The translations under genes and the position numbers were made by a program. From the NCBI GenBank assembly GCA_947044405.1, contig CAMRHE010000356.1, positions 868,001 through 932,000 on the forward strand: DNA of 64,000 bases, in the 5' to 3' direction. Within the stretch, counting starts at the first letter, position 1; each line of letters opens with the position of its first letter. Below, piece after piece: positions 1-13,957 of this stretch. Under the pieces are notes generated by a model. That model was not told where the DNA came from and searched no databases. It worked only from the letters and a program-made list of their open reading frames with translations. This DNA comes from Leptodactylus fallax (taxonomy: Eukaryota > Chordata > Amphibia > Anura > Leptodactylidae).

Positions 1-2759
1 ACACCCCCATTTTTCAGCTATGTAGCTTACTTTGCTGTCAATAAGCGTCATTACTTGTGCTGTTCTAAAAATCTATTTGCTTTAGGGACATGATATATTA
101 GACCTGAGAGAATTCCAGAGGGGACTGATTGGTGCCCTCTTGGTAGGGGTGTCTATGACCTAAGTTGCTGTTGATGGGTAACTGGTTGCATGATAACATC
201 TCAATATTAAGAGGCTGGCAAAACATTTACTGACAGAAGGAACTGTGGTCAGAAGTCAAAGCTTGACTTTGGTTTAGTTCTTTCAGCACCCCCATGGATT
301 TCATCTGTGTGCAGTGCACGTCTGTTGGTTTTTACTAATACTCGTGCCCATAAACTTGCATTTAGTTCAGTAGTAAATTGAGGGGCTATAGTTTTGTGGG
401 GTTTTTGTCTCTTCTGTCCTTTGTATCAAACTTTGACCTTCGACCACAGCTGCTTCTGACTGCAAAAGTATAGCCAGTCTTTGCATACTTATACATGATC
501 ATGGAAACAGTAGGCCTTGACAAACCTTGACAGACACCTCTACCAGGTGCACAACAACAATCATTCCCCTTTGGAACTCTGTCAGGTCTGATATATCACA
601 TGCCTAATATAAACATATTTTTAGAACAACGCAAATAATGAAGTGTATCAACCACAACATAAGCTATGTGACTAGGAAAAAAGGGGAGTTACTAATCATG
701 ATATGTGTGTCAGGAAGAATTCATTTTGACTATGTAAAAAGTGTGTTATTTTTTCCAACTTCTGTAATGCAAAGCTTTTCAATTGAAACTTGTTGTTAAG
801 GTGGATATACATATAACAACAAAGTTGAATGGACCCACCACCTGTCTTATGTGTGTTGGGGGGGGGAGTATGCTGACTTCCCAACAGATGATATTGGAAG
901 TATAGAAGGAGTTCTACTTTAATGTGGGAGCCTTTGTCAAGCCTTCTACAAATATCATAACATGCCTTCTTATTGCATCAGAAAATAGATACCCCACCAG
1001 GTTTACTTTTGTATTGCAGTCACAGCATATTTGTGCCTGCACATTTATTTCACTTTGCTAGTAAGTACTTTATCCTTTGCCTTGTCCGTGCACCAGTCAC
1101 CTATAACACTTGTTGTCTTGTGGTGCAGCAGAGCCTTAGGATACTCTACTACAGTATGAGGGTTAGTTATACATTGTGTTCTATGTAACTTCATTAAAGG
1201 TACACTTTTTGATTTATTAGCTAATGGTACTGAATGGGTTAAACCAGTGATGCCAAAAAAAAGTATATTTTAAAATAAATAGATTTATAGAGAAAGTCAC
1301 GCCAACCTCTTTTACCACACAAAAATGTCATAAATGAAATATCAGCCTCCTCCATCTACTACATGATCTGTGAACTAGTGAAAATACAGGGCCTTACCTA
1401 TCTAACGTAAGGGGTTAACAATCAGTGACAGAACATTCAAGGGGTTTTCTGAGATATAAACTAATAAAAAATGTATCCAAAAGGAGCTAATAGGATAAAC
1501 AAACAAAAGAGCCTACCTGTTAAATCCCCTGCAACTCAAGTGGTCCCCACTGGTTTGTTCATTTGGCTTTAGCGATGACATCCCTGTCTACCTGTCCTCT
1601 GCAGCTTATCTCTGACCTTAAAAGTCTTGTGAACTATCCCACGAAGACCAGTGATTGGCAATAGCAGTTACATGAGTAGATCAGGATATCATTGCTGCAG
1701 CCGAGTAAAGAAAGACTGGCAGGGACTACCAGAGCAGTGGGAGATTTATCAGGTATTTGTTCTTAACCCTTTAGTGATCAGCCTCGTTTAGACCTTGATA
1801 AGCAAATCATTTTTTGAGTTTTGCTGCTGTTATTTTTCCATCAGTTTAACTGTGTGAAGGTAGGTTTTTTTTTTTCCAGGACAAATGGTAGCGTTTGAGA
1901 TAGATATATACTTCATTAACTTTTATTAACTCTTTCTGGGAAGGAATAGAAAAAAAACTGCAATTTTGCCATTGCCTTTTTATGCTATAAATTTTGTGCT
2001 ATTCACCATGTGGCTTAAATAACATGATAACCATATGAACCCAGTGAATAAAGTTAAATTGATATCAAATTTGTATAGTTTTTTAAAGTTTTACTACTTT
2101 GGCAAAGTAAAAACCCCTTTAGTAATATTTTTTTTTTCCATGGTCACTTTCCAAGACTCATAACTTAATAATTTTTTGCGAAATAGGCTTTTTTGTGCCC
2201 TTTTGTGCAAGGGCTTTTTTGTGGGAAGACCTAACATTTTTATTGATGACATTTTGGGGAAAATAAGTATTTTTGATCACTTTTTATGATGCTTTTTTAG
2301 TGGCCGACAGACAAAAATAGGCAATTCTGGTACCATTTTGTTTAGATTTTTTTTTTTTTTTAAGAGGTTAAAAAATCTAAGAGGTTAAACATCTGAAATT
2401 GTTTTAGTTTGACGATCCTGGGCATTAGGAGCAGTTGTACAACTGGGCCCCCGTGTCCAAGGCTGATTCTGGCTTTTCTGTTGCCTGAGGTGGAAATTGA
2501 AATCATGACCCCCCCCCGGATTTAGAAGCTTTGTGTAAGGGGGGCCCTGTGCAAGTGTAACATTAAAAAGAAAAAAAAAATACATACTCACTGGTCCCAA
2601 GCAGCCCAGTATCTGTCATAAAAGCCCATTCAGTCACGCATCATGCCTCAGTCCCCGGAAGCCCTGTGCCCCACGTGATGTGGTGGCAGATATCAGAGTA
2701 CAGTAATAAGTGAGTATGTTTTGTTTATTTTCTGTGTTACTTTTGCCCGCATCCATTTT
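1..2759. other. Non-coding sequence, probable EFL1 last intron (part)
   Basis: AT-rich sequence with no credible coding exon. It contains poly-T and poly-A runs, for example near 1867-1878, 2129-2138 and 2348-2361. Around 2400-2560 there is a GC-richer stretch that looks like an old repeat. The intron assignment is inferred from the EFL1 terminal exon at 18770. Confidence 0.5.
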
Positions 2760-3172
2760 TTTTTAAGAATAATGTCCCATAGTGGCCCCTCCACACAATA
2801 CAATGTCCCTAGTGGCCCCTTCACACAGTTTAATGACCTATAGTAGCCTTCACACAGTATATTGATCCACAATGGCCCCTCTACACAGCATAATGTGCCA
2901 TAGTGGCCCCTCCACATGGTATAATGTCCCATTGTGGTCCTCCCCCCCCCCACACACACAATACAATGTCCCTCGTGGCCCCTCCACACAGTATAATGTC
3001 TTATAGTGGCTCCTCCATACAATATAATGTCCGATAGCGGCCCCTCCAACTGGTATAATGTCCCATAGGGGCTTCACAATACAGTATAATGTCCAATAGC
3101 TGCCCTTCCAACTAGTTATAATGTCCCATAGTGGCCACTCTACACAGTATATTGTCCCGTAATGGTCCCTAC
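2760..3172. repeat. Minisatellite, about 31-bp unit
   Basis: Around a dozen degenerate head-to-tail copies of a unit built on TATAATGTCCCATAGTGGCC followed by CCTCCACACAG. A C/CA-rich expansion sits at 2941-2962. The periodicity keeps overlapping frames open on the - strand, but these frames only repeat the unit and are not a gene. The same unit recurs in reverse orientation at 40789-40950 and again near 48890. It is physically joined to the palindromic repeat that follows. Confidence 0.85.
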
Positions 3173-3233
3173 GAATTTTCCAAATATTTCGGGTTCAGGC
3201 GAATCTGACATTTTTGGGGTTTGCCACTCTCAA

Positions 3234-3450
3234 GCTATTATTATACTCTGGGGTCTCTTCAGATCCCAGAGAATAATAAGTGGAGGCCCAGGGGAGGTAA
3301 TCAAACATAAAAACAATGTTACTCTCTTTTCCTGACTCCGGAGTGGCTCCCTGTTCTCTTCAGCACTGGAGTCCAGGGAAGGTGAGTAACACTGTTTTTT
3401 GTTTGATTGCCTCTCCTTCAGACCGCAGAGTATAATAATAATAGCAGTTT
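3234..3450. repeat. Palindromic repeat, family with copies at 25.3 and 40.4 kb
   Basis: The left arm starts GCTATTATTATACTCTGGGG and the right arm ends with its inverse, a cognate of CAGAGTATAATAATAATAGC. The centre holds GGAGGCCCAGGGGAGG and a GTGAGTAACACTG block that both recur in the copies at 25332-25738 and 40386-40730. This is a non-autonomous foldback element. No transposase is present and its superfamily is not clear. Confidence 0.75.
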
Positions 3451-3687
3451 CATATCGGACATGTTCGGTCCGCCCCCTAAGGGACTTGACAATCTGCCAC
3501 CTGAGGCAAGATACCAGATGTAGCCCTGCCCGTGTCTGAGAGTGCAGGAAACCCTGCATTATTCTGCTGCAACTGATGTAGAAAGTCAATTGCGGCGGAA
3601 TAAGGCCGATTACTGAACAATGTAGAAAGTCTATATGCTAGTCAGTAATTGGTTTAAGCATACCTCCAACTGTAAAACAACATTTTG

Positions 3688-4108
3688 AAAATGAACAGTA
3701 TAGGTGAATATAAGAAACTTTGTAGTATATATTATTAAAGAAATATGTCTTCTTCTCTACCTATCAGGCTAAATTACTTTTTACATAGAAGTCTATGGAG
3801 AAGGGAAAGAAAGAGGCTGTTGGAAAAGACACATATAACTGAAGATGTTAAGCTTTGCTGTACGGTTATTGAGAGCTCTTCTGACACTGCTCTACCACTG
3901 CACACAGTGAAGCAGTAAATCAAGTAATTTCTAGCTGCTCCCCTCTCCATAGATGTTTGTATGTGAGTTGATTACAGAGACAGATTTCTTACAAATAAAC
4001 AGTGTGAATGAAGCTAAGAGCAAAGAAGCCTAATATGAGGAGAAGGAAACAGATTTCTTTATTAAGATATATTACAAAGTTTCTTATATTCACATATACT
4101 ATTCATTT
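3688..4108. mobile_element. Snapback MITE (AGAAACTTTGT arms)
   Basis: An inverted repeat of about 420 bp. The left arm reads AATATAAGAAACTTTGTAG and the right arm CTACAAAGTTTCTTATATT-like, each followed by a run matching ATATATCTTAATAAAGAAAT. Further right-end copies are visible at about 24145-24205 and 28505-28595. It is non-coding and probably a non-autonomous DNA transposon. Confidence 0.7.
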
Positions 4109-5856
4109 ATGCATTACTAGTGTAGTACACAAACTAAAAATAATTTGCATTAGGTCTTGAGTTAGAAATGACCTTTTTCAAATTCTTCACCTGCATATAT
4201 ATTATAAATTGAGGCAGGTGACATTATCATATATCGTCAGTTCACACATTATTTGCACCATCTAACAGAATGGAATATTAACCAGTATTATTGGTCTTAC
4301 ACATAGGACACAGGTGCCATGAATAAATATCCTTGATCCTTAGTGATGGCTTTTGTCTACACCAGGATTACCCCTTTTATTAAATGCAACCTCTAAGAGC
4401 AGACACTGATCCACAGTTCTCCTGGCACAAGGAGTAGGAGGAGACTATCCACTTTACATGAGAGAATACAATGAATCATTTTGGTTACTTATGTGTAATC
4501 TAACATTTATAAAATACATAGTATCTGAGCTGTTATAATGTACGGTGGGGCAGTATGCTATTATTTTTTTTTCCTACTAACAGATTGTATTGTATGCAGC
4601 ACACAGTTGTAATAAATCTACATCACACTGTAATAATCAGTCCGTCTTAGGAGTCAGAAATATTTATAGCCCTAGAGGTTACCGCTGTGCTCAGTATTTG
4701 TTTTTTTTTAATATATATATATTAAAATGGATCTCATCTGTCATTTTGAGCCAGTCATTAAACTTGTCCTCTGTGGCACCTGACATTTCAAAGACTAATG
4801 TATTTTCTTAATAAAATGGTTCATATTGTGTTTGCCAGTCTGTATCCCAGAATGCATTTGTCTTCTTGGAGAAGTATAGTATTATCCTCTCTGTGGCTGC
4901 AAAATAAAGCCCCTTTATTTGTGACAGAGCAGGAAACTGTTACATGGCTTTGAACACTGTAGTGCCTGCATTTTATCAGTCTCACTTAGGACAAATAAAT
5001 GAAATAAGAAATATAGCGGGATTATAAAGGGTATTATTTAGACCCGCTCCCTGAGCGGTCGTAATGCTAAGCAACTCTTGGCTGGGTAATAGTGTTGACA
5101 AATGCAGTACGGCTGAAATTCATTTATTTTATCAACTCTATTACAATAGAAAGTCATCCGTGATTTTGTTGTGTGCAGTCCCTGAAAATCAGGCCTTTGA
5201 AGCTGATGAATTACAGACATTGACACGCGCCAGTGTATTGTAATTTAATCAGAGATGAGGATTATACGATGTATGTCACACGTCCGACTAGTGATTTAAA
5301 GGGTGTCCTTTCTTTGGGTCCTCACTGTTACTAGGTGCAGGACATTCTTTTCTGACAATTCCCTTATTAACCGAAAAAGCTTTGTTTTGGAAACTAAGCC
5401 TTATGTAGTCGCTGACTTTTTAATCTCACATTTTGCTCTCCTTCTGTGACCACTCACAGTAAAGCTGCGTTCCTGGCAGCAAGTAGTTGGCCAGTGGACT
5501 TCACAGCATCAGTCACAGCAATATCGTCAATTCTATAGCCAGGGAGGAAGGGCAGCTCCGGAGAGCTGAAGTGTCAGTAATTTTGTATTGATAATCAAGA
5601 AAGTATTCAGTCCAGAGGCTATTCGTGTATATAGTACAATTGTATTCAATAGGTCCATTACTTCAAAGCTACATCTAGGCTTAAATGTATTATACAAGTA
5701 ATACGAGTGGGCACATGTACAAAAAATGTTGTTTTTGTATCACGTGTCACATTCAGACACTCCACATTTTAGAACACTTTTAACCCTTATAAAAATATTT
5801 GTTTGCACAAAATTTAACATTGCAGTGGAGGACACAAAACTATGTTGAGTAACTTT
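4109..5856. other. Non-coding intronic sequence, nothing recognised
   Basis: AT-rich and apparently single-copy, with a short AT run at 4712-4724. No exon, RNA gene or repeat family is recognised. Confidence 0.4.
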
Positions 5857-6300
5857 AAAGGGAGTCTACTACCTCCCCAAGTAGAGTATATTCAACTGTC
5901 ACCACCGTGTTACAGAGCATATTACAGTGATAAACAACATATCTTTGTTATGGATGCCACTTTTGTAGTTTTATGAATTTGAAGCAGTTTGTGCACGGGG
6001 TGCGGGTCCTTCTCCTCGCTCTTGCTATATTGACAGAATGATGTCATAGCATTGGGTGGATCAACTATCCTGTTGCAGGCATGAGGTGTAGGGGTTTAAG
6101 CATCGAGCAATGCTCCAGGCCGCTGAAGGTCCGCCCCCAGTGCACCAACTTCCTAATTTGCGTAAGACTTCAAAGTTGTTTTTCTCAAAATGTACAAAAG
6201 TGACATAGACAATAGAGGTATGTTGTTTATCACTGTAATGTGCACTGTAACATGGTGGTCACAGTTGAGTATGCTTGGGGAGGTGGTAGACTCCCTTTAA
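5857..6300. mobile_element. Snapback MITE (AAAGGGAGTCTACTACCTCC)
   Basis: The ends mirror each other: AAAGGGAGTCTACTACCTCC on the left and GGAGGTGGTAGACTCCCTTT on the right. Inner arms are also complementary (CAGTGATAAACAACATA against TATGTTGTTTATCACTG). The element is 444 bp and non-coding. The flanks are TTT/TTAA-like, and the superfamily is not assigned. Confidence 0.8.
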
Positions 6301-8302
6301 GCACTCTCTCACACATATCTATGATGGAAAAATAAACCTAGTCTAACTATTTAGTGCAACCTTTCATAGAACTATACAGATGGGAGGTTTATTAATATAA
6401 TAAACCATATTCTTCAGCATGCAGTGTGCACCATATTTATAAACCAGGTGGATATGTAGTATGTATATAGTGCAATGACCACTGAAGGTGTAGACATCGT
6501 CAGTTGAACTTTTTTTTTTTTTTTTTTTTTATTTATTTTTTGTCTCAAATGCTAACATTAACCAGAGGCAGCTCGCCTGTTCAGACAAATTGAACAGCTG
6601 ATGGAAAACATCACTAAGCTTCATTTTGCGGCACATGACAGTTTGCGAAAGTAGAACAGTAGAACAACAGGCTGCACTGCAGTAGTAACAGATTTAATAA
6701 TTCTAATACTGTGCACAATCTATGATTGGGTTAACAATAGCGGTTTCTTCCAAATCAAACTCTAGTTCGGTCTCTGAAGTCATAGGAACAACACAGTCTG
6801 AATTAGACTGTGACAGCACAGTCTCTGTTAACTTTCAATTAAAGTGTACCTGTGGTTTCATGTGACTTTGCAGGCTAAGCTGCTGTGTGTGTACATGAGG
6901 AGTAATACTTTTTTTGGTTATTATATGACTTGTATCCTGCAGTTTTTAGTACTTTGCCCTCTGCCTGATGTAGCTGGAATTTGCAGCCCTCTCTCAACTG
7001 GTTGATGGAGACTAGCTTCCATATACTGCACACAGTGAGTAGAGGAGAATCTGCTCAATAGTCCTTGCCATCTCTGGCTCTGAGGTACGCACCTTGGAAC
7101 CCATTGATTAGGGTTGATGCAGTAGTTACTTCTGTCTCTGCTCCTTACCTGCAACTTTCTGCTTCTCAGCTAAAATGCAACTTTGACTGTACGACATGTT
7201 GCACTGGTAAACATTGTAGTGTTATGCTGCCTGCACCGCAGCTAATAAAAGTGAATGTGGCCATGTTTCGACCAGCAAACTGCCACAACTTAACATAAAT
7301 CCAACAGGATGCATGGCCACAGACACCATCTATCCCTAGCTTAAATCCTTTTTTTTTTGTGTGTGTGCCGTCTCCCCCAATCTTTCTGGTTCATGCACTT
7401 ATGTTCCTGTGTTTTTACCCAGAGGTGGCTTTATTTTGCACTACTATCTTAAGTTTTCCTCCACTATTACAACTTTTATATAGTAGATGGTCTATCTGCT
7501 GTGCTAGTCACATGTTCTAAAATAGTGGCCACATAGGCAGAGGACCTAAGCTAAAAATCACCTTCAGTGTACATTAAGGGGGAGTAGAAGTATTAGAGAT
7601 TCTGCACTGGATGTGATATTAACTCAGTTGTATGTTTCCGTTTACTGCAAACTGTAAATGGCATTGCCATTAAGGTGGATTTGCCTAGAATTATTTTTGT
7701 TTTCCTACCCCCAGCAGTTGATGCACAGGCCCTGCAGACAGTCACATAATGAGTTTGTCCTGGCCGCAGTCCCTAGCCTGCTACAGGCCTGTTCTGTAAC
7801 ACAAAGAGTGCTTAGAGCTTCGTGTGTGACAGCAGGCTTCACCTCACACTTCACCAATCCTTAGTTACCCAACCTGAAGGCTTGGAGAAGTTCAGGGAGT
7901 TGTAAGAAAAGGCCTTGTGTTCTCAGAAGATAACTAGGCGTATGCATTTCAGAAGTCTGCATTTCAATTGCAAAGACCATATGGAAATGATTAAGTATAT
8001 GGAAGTGTGAAGACCTCGTTGGCACTGCTTGCTCGCTGCTATTACAGAAACCTGAGCCCTTTTAAAGGAAAGCAACATGCTATATTCCTAAGTAGGGTTT
8101 ATTATGTTCTGTGAGTCGTACAGACCCGGGCAGATCAGGACCCAGACTCATTTCTTTGCATTTATTCCTAGAAGTGAGAGACATTATAACATGGACTAGG
8201 CTAGAACAGGATTTATTGTGGCTAGTTTATTCTGAAAGGTGTTGGCTTATTTTTGGGGGAATCAAATAAATCAGTAACACCCTGTATCATTTCACAGTGC
8301 CT
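6301..8302. other. Non-coding intronic sequence
   Basis: No exon recognised. It contains a poly-T tract at about 6511-6530 and otherwise ordinary AT-rich sequence. Short open frames at 6921-7298 and 7658-7864 have no splice context or recognisable similarity. Confidence 0.4.
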
Positions 8303-8771
8303 AGGGAGTCTGTCAGCAGTAAACGGAGTATAAAACTTGTTTCTACAGTTTCCAAATATGCCTCAGCTTTGGGCCCCATTTTCATGTAAATCGCTGTTTT
8401 ATTCATATACAACAAAGGTGCTTTGATGGGTGTGCCTTAACTCGCCTGCGCTTTGCTCTAGATTCCTACCCCTACATCCTGCCCAGGTCTTCCCTCCATT
8501 ACTTGATTGGCATCTTTCTCACCATTTTAAAGCATTGCTCCTTTCAGGCTCAGTACTGACTCTGTCCTGGGTGTAGGTTGACATCACAGGCATTAACAGC
8601 TAAGGTACACCCCAGGGCACTTCCGTCTTCTTTTGCATATGAATAAACTAGTAATTTTCATGAAAATGAGGCCCCAAAGCTGAATAACCGAGACATACTT
8701 GGAAACTGTAGAATGACCTTTGCCAGGTTTATAAGCAGCTTACTGCTGATATACTCCTGACTCCCCTTTAA
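8303..8771. mobile_element. Snapback MITE (AGGGAGTCTGTCAGCAG)
   Basis: The left end AGGGAGTCTGTCAGCAGTAA is mirrored by a right end containing TTACTGCTGATATACTCC and CCCCTTTAA. Arm interiors also pair, for example CAGTTTCCAAATATGCCTC against the right-arm segment with ACTTGGAAACTG. A related copy starts at 59407 with the same AGGGAGTCTGTCAGCAG. It is a non-coding foldback. Confidence 0.75.
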
Positions 8772-10292
8772 CATGATCTGTAAAAACATGTTATAGAGCA
8801 ATAAGAGCAGTTTAGTTATAAAGAGGAGGCTGTCAGTCACACTAAGACTCCTAAGCTGAGAATGTATGACAAGCTAAACAATATATGTTCCCACAAACTA
8901 TATATCGATCTGCTCAGCTCCTCCTGCTCTATAACATGCTGCTTCCAGATCATAAATTCATTTTAATATGACAGGTTCCCACTGCTATATTGGGGAATTG
9001 GGAGCAATGTGTATTTATAGAATATACGTTCAGTATTCCATGGAAGCCCAATTTGTGTAAATCTGAGGGTAAAGGAACTGTATCCTTGTTGCATTAGGAG
9101 GAACCACTGATGGATAGTCATTATAGGCTGTGTGTATTGTATCCCCCACTGATGTTGTGGCCCCTCACTTTCTAGCCTAGAATCATAGCTAGACATTATT
9201 TCCTAGGGCATAATTCACTTTGTAGGCCTAGCTCTGTTTGTACATACGCTGGTGTAGGCAGAGTGGCACCATGCAGTCACCCAGCATCCAGGGCACATAA
9301 CCTGCCCCTTCCCCCAGCTATGAGCTATTTACTCTTTTTACACTTATATCAGCATTTTATAAGTTGACTTTTTCAATGCACTACACAAGTAAATATGTCT
9401 TTGTTTCTGAGCGACTTAAACTAACTCCAGTCGCGAGGTGTATGACTCCATTTAAATGTGTCCACAAATCAGGAGATTACTATCTTCTCATCTAACCTAC
9501 CAGATGATCAGGTCAGAGAATAGGCCATATAAAATGTTCTTGATGTTCAGAATACAACGAGTCCCAGATACCATGCTGCATGGAGTGTTTGACCTCCTGT
9601 ATCTAACACACAAGAAAGATTCATGAATACAATACATTCTTTTTATGTTTCAAAACCATATGGATGGAAAAACGTAGATTAAAGGAAATTCAGATATAAA
9701 AACAAAGAAAATCCATAGGCAACATAAAAGGGGCTTAGCATTACCAAAAAGACATACATTTCTCAAATAATTATTTCCAAAAGAACTGCCTAGTCCTTTG
9801 TGCCGCAGCTGATAAAAGACAAGCATTGAAATGTATTAATTCCAAACGTGTGTCTCCAAAGGTACACAGCGAAAACCCCCTAAAGGAGAAGCAGCATCAC
9901 ACAACTCTTTTCATGTCCTCCTCTAGTATCTGCAAATGCACAAGGCCTTTGTGAAGAAACCTTTAATTGCTCCAAAAATAACACTTGGGGAGAAGAAAAA
10001 ACAGCCCAAGAAATTCTACAATTATACTATGAAATGTACTTTCATCAGGCAACAAAGGAGGCTTCCCGACATAAAAATAACATTTCTGTGGTTACAGGAC
10101 TCATAGGGAGAGGAGTATGATTGATGGGGTGTATTGTCCACTGAACAAATACAATGTTCTGCCTACCAGTCATTTATATACAGCATCTGTCTATCTATCT
10201 ACAATCCAAAAGAGCTGCATCATGTATACATGATCTTAAAGGGTGATGTGTGCAAGTCCACTAGTATCCGGCATAGAATCCCAATCCACATA
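8772..10292. other. Non-coding intronic sequence
   Basis: No exon, RNA gene or repeat family recognised. A short TCTATCTATC run near 10187-10200 precedes the repeat cluster that follows. Confidence 0.4.
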
Positions 10293-10545
10293 GACAAAAG
10301 AACAAATGGACAGCACTCTAAGTTGGGTTTATTCCATGCAACGTTTCGGTCCTAACAATAATGGACCTTCTCAAGCAATGCCATAGTGTTATGTGCAAAC
10401 TTTTATAGCTCAATGCATGTTCAATACAAATGAATCAATCAATACATCTCATTCATACAAAAAGTGAAAAAAAAATTCATCAGAATACTTTAACTGTAAC
10501 TGATTTTTTTCACTAATTTGTAGTGCTGTCCATTTGTTCTTTTGA
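10293..10545 (-). repeat. Retroelement 3'-end fragment with inverted terminal segments
   Basis: Two copies of AAAGAACAAATGGACAGCAC face each other, at about 10297-10316 and inverted at about 10522-10543. Read on the - strand, the inner part contains a perfect hairpin, GGTCC to GGACC, immediately followed by CGAAACG at about 10340-10370. This looks like the terminal region of a retroelement common in amphibian DNA. The exact family (Penelope-like or another) is uncertain. The right copy abuts a TATC microsatellite. Confidence 0.5.
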
Positions 10546-10583
10546 CTATCTATCTATCGATCTATCTATCTATCATATCTGTC
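10543..10583. repeat. (TATC)n microsatellite, left block
   Basis: Direct tandem CTATCTATC runs with one CGATC variant. The tract is interrupted by the following Tc1 MITE and resumes at 10963. Confidence 0.9.
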
Positions 10584-10585
10584 TA

Positions 10586-10960
10586 CAGGTGCATCTCAAT
10601 AAATTAGAATATCTTTGAAGTGTTCATTCATTTCAGTAATTCAGCAATACAATTCATAATCAGCATCTTCCATGATTGTGTGTCCTACTGAACCAGACTG
10701 AGGGACCATTTAAAGGCTTAGGAAACCTTGGCAGGTGACACACTGAATTTACAATACTGAACCTTTTTACAATATTCTAATTTTCTTAGATTTGGTTTTC
10801 ATTACCTGTAATCCATAATCAACATTTACAGAAATAAAACACTTGAAATAGATCACTCTGTGTGTAAAGAATCTAGAAAATATAGGAGGTCACTTTTTTA
10901 ATTCAATTACTGAGAGAAATAAACGTTTCAAAGATATTCTAATTTATTGAGATACACCTG
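10586..10960. mobile_element. Tc1/mariner MITE, 375 bp
   Basis: The terminal inverted repeats extend for about 55 bp. The left end reads CAGGTGCATCTCAATAAATT and the right end is its inverse with one change (CAGGTGTATC). TA dinucleotides flank both ends at 10584-10585 and 10961-10962, as expected for Tc1/mariner insertion. There is no transposase frame, so mobility would depend on an enzyme supplied elsewhere. Confidence 0.9.
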
Positions 10961-10962
10961 TA

Positions 10963-11215
10963 TTTATCTATCTATCTATCTATCTTATAACTATGTATGT
11001 ATGCATCTATCTCATAACTATCTATTATCTCATAGCTTTCTCTCTCTCCATCTGTCTCATAACGATCTATCTTATAACTAACTGTATGTATGAATCTATC
11101 TCATAACTATCTATCAATATATCTATTCATCTATCTAGCTTATCTATCTCTATCATCTATCTCATATGTATCTATCTCTCTCTATCGTCTATCTATCTGT
11201 GTTTTTCATTTATCT
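10963..11215. repeat. (TATC)n microsatellite, right block, degenerate
   Basis: Repeated CTATCTATC, TCATAACTATCTAT and CTATCTCTATC runs continue the tetranucleotide tract after the Tc1 MITE. Interruptions increase toward 11200. Confidence 0.85.
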
Positions 11216-11250
11216 GTATATTGCATAAAATATCTACCTGTATTTCTCAT

Positions 11251-11268
11251 AGTGTGTGTGTGTGTGTG

Positions 11269-11299
<31 letters not shown>

Positions 11300-11300
11300 T
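11251..11300. repeat. (GT)n(AT)n dinucleotide microsatellite
   Basis: A GTGTGTGT run passes directly into a TATATATA run. The small open frame across it is low-complexity and not a gene. Confidence 0.9.
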
Positions 11301-13406
<2,106 letters not shown>

Positions 13407-13654
13407 TACATACCAATATAGCAATATCCCTTCATGAGCAGCTCATGGCTTTAACAGATGTCCCAACACTAAATGGGCTGACTCTGATGCGCCCATAAAT
13501 CCACAAGTTTAACCCATATCATTGCTGTCCTAACCCAGTGTATTCTTCACTTAAGCCTCTGATGGAACACAAGGAGGTACATCATCTCTTATAACGTAGC
13601 ACAAAGCATTTATGCCATTTTTGGTGGGTTCAAATCACGTAAAAAGGAATGTAT

Positions 13655-13949
13655 TAGGGCTGAGCAATTAATCGAAAAATAATCGAAATCGAAAGTCATC
13701 TCAACTAATTATTTCAATTATTTTCCTTCCATGTCATCCTGTTTCACACTGCCATTGACTAAAGGATATGTTGCTAACTATACGCTGTCCAACCAGAATT
13801 GCTGATATGTGAATAACCAAAATTTAGTGACATGTAAATAGGGGGTGTGGCATGTAAAAAGGGGAGTGTCCTAATATAATCGTTTATTAATCGTAATCGA
13901 GTTAAAACAATTAATCATGGTTTTAATTTGTCATAATTGCCCAGTCCTA
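13655..13949. mobile_element. hAT-like MITE, 295 bp
   Basis: The ends are TAGGGCTGAGCAATTA and its inverse TAATTGCCCAGTCCTA. The flanking octamers GAATGTAT (13647-13654) and GAAAGTAT (13950-13957) match at 7 of 8 positions, which fits an 8-bp hAT target duplication. The interior is rich in ATTAATCG motifs and non-coding. A related element starts at 25165. Confidence 0.8.
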
Positions 13950-13957
13950 GAAAGTAT

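Noticed and set aside
2693..3077. Open frames of 75-118 codons on the - strand
   Set aside because: They are produced by the 31-bp minisatellite period and encode repeated units with no domain.
2760..3172. CRISPR-like array
   Set aside because: Units are degenerate and contiguous with no conserved repeat/unique spacer pattern, in a vertebrate-type genome.
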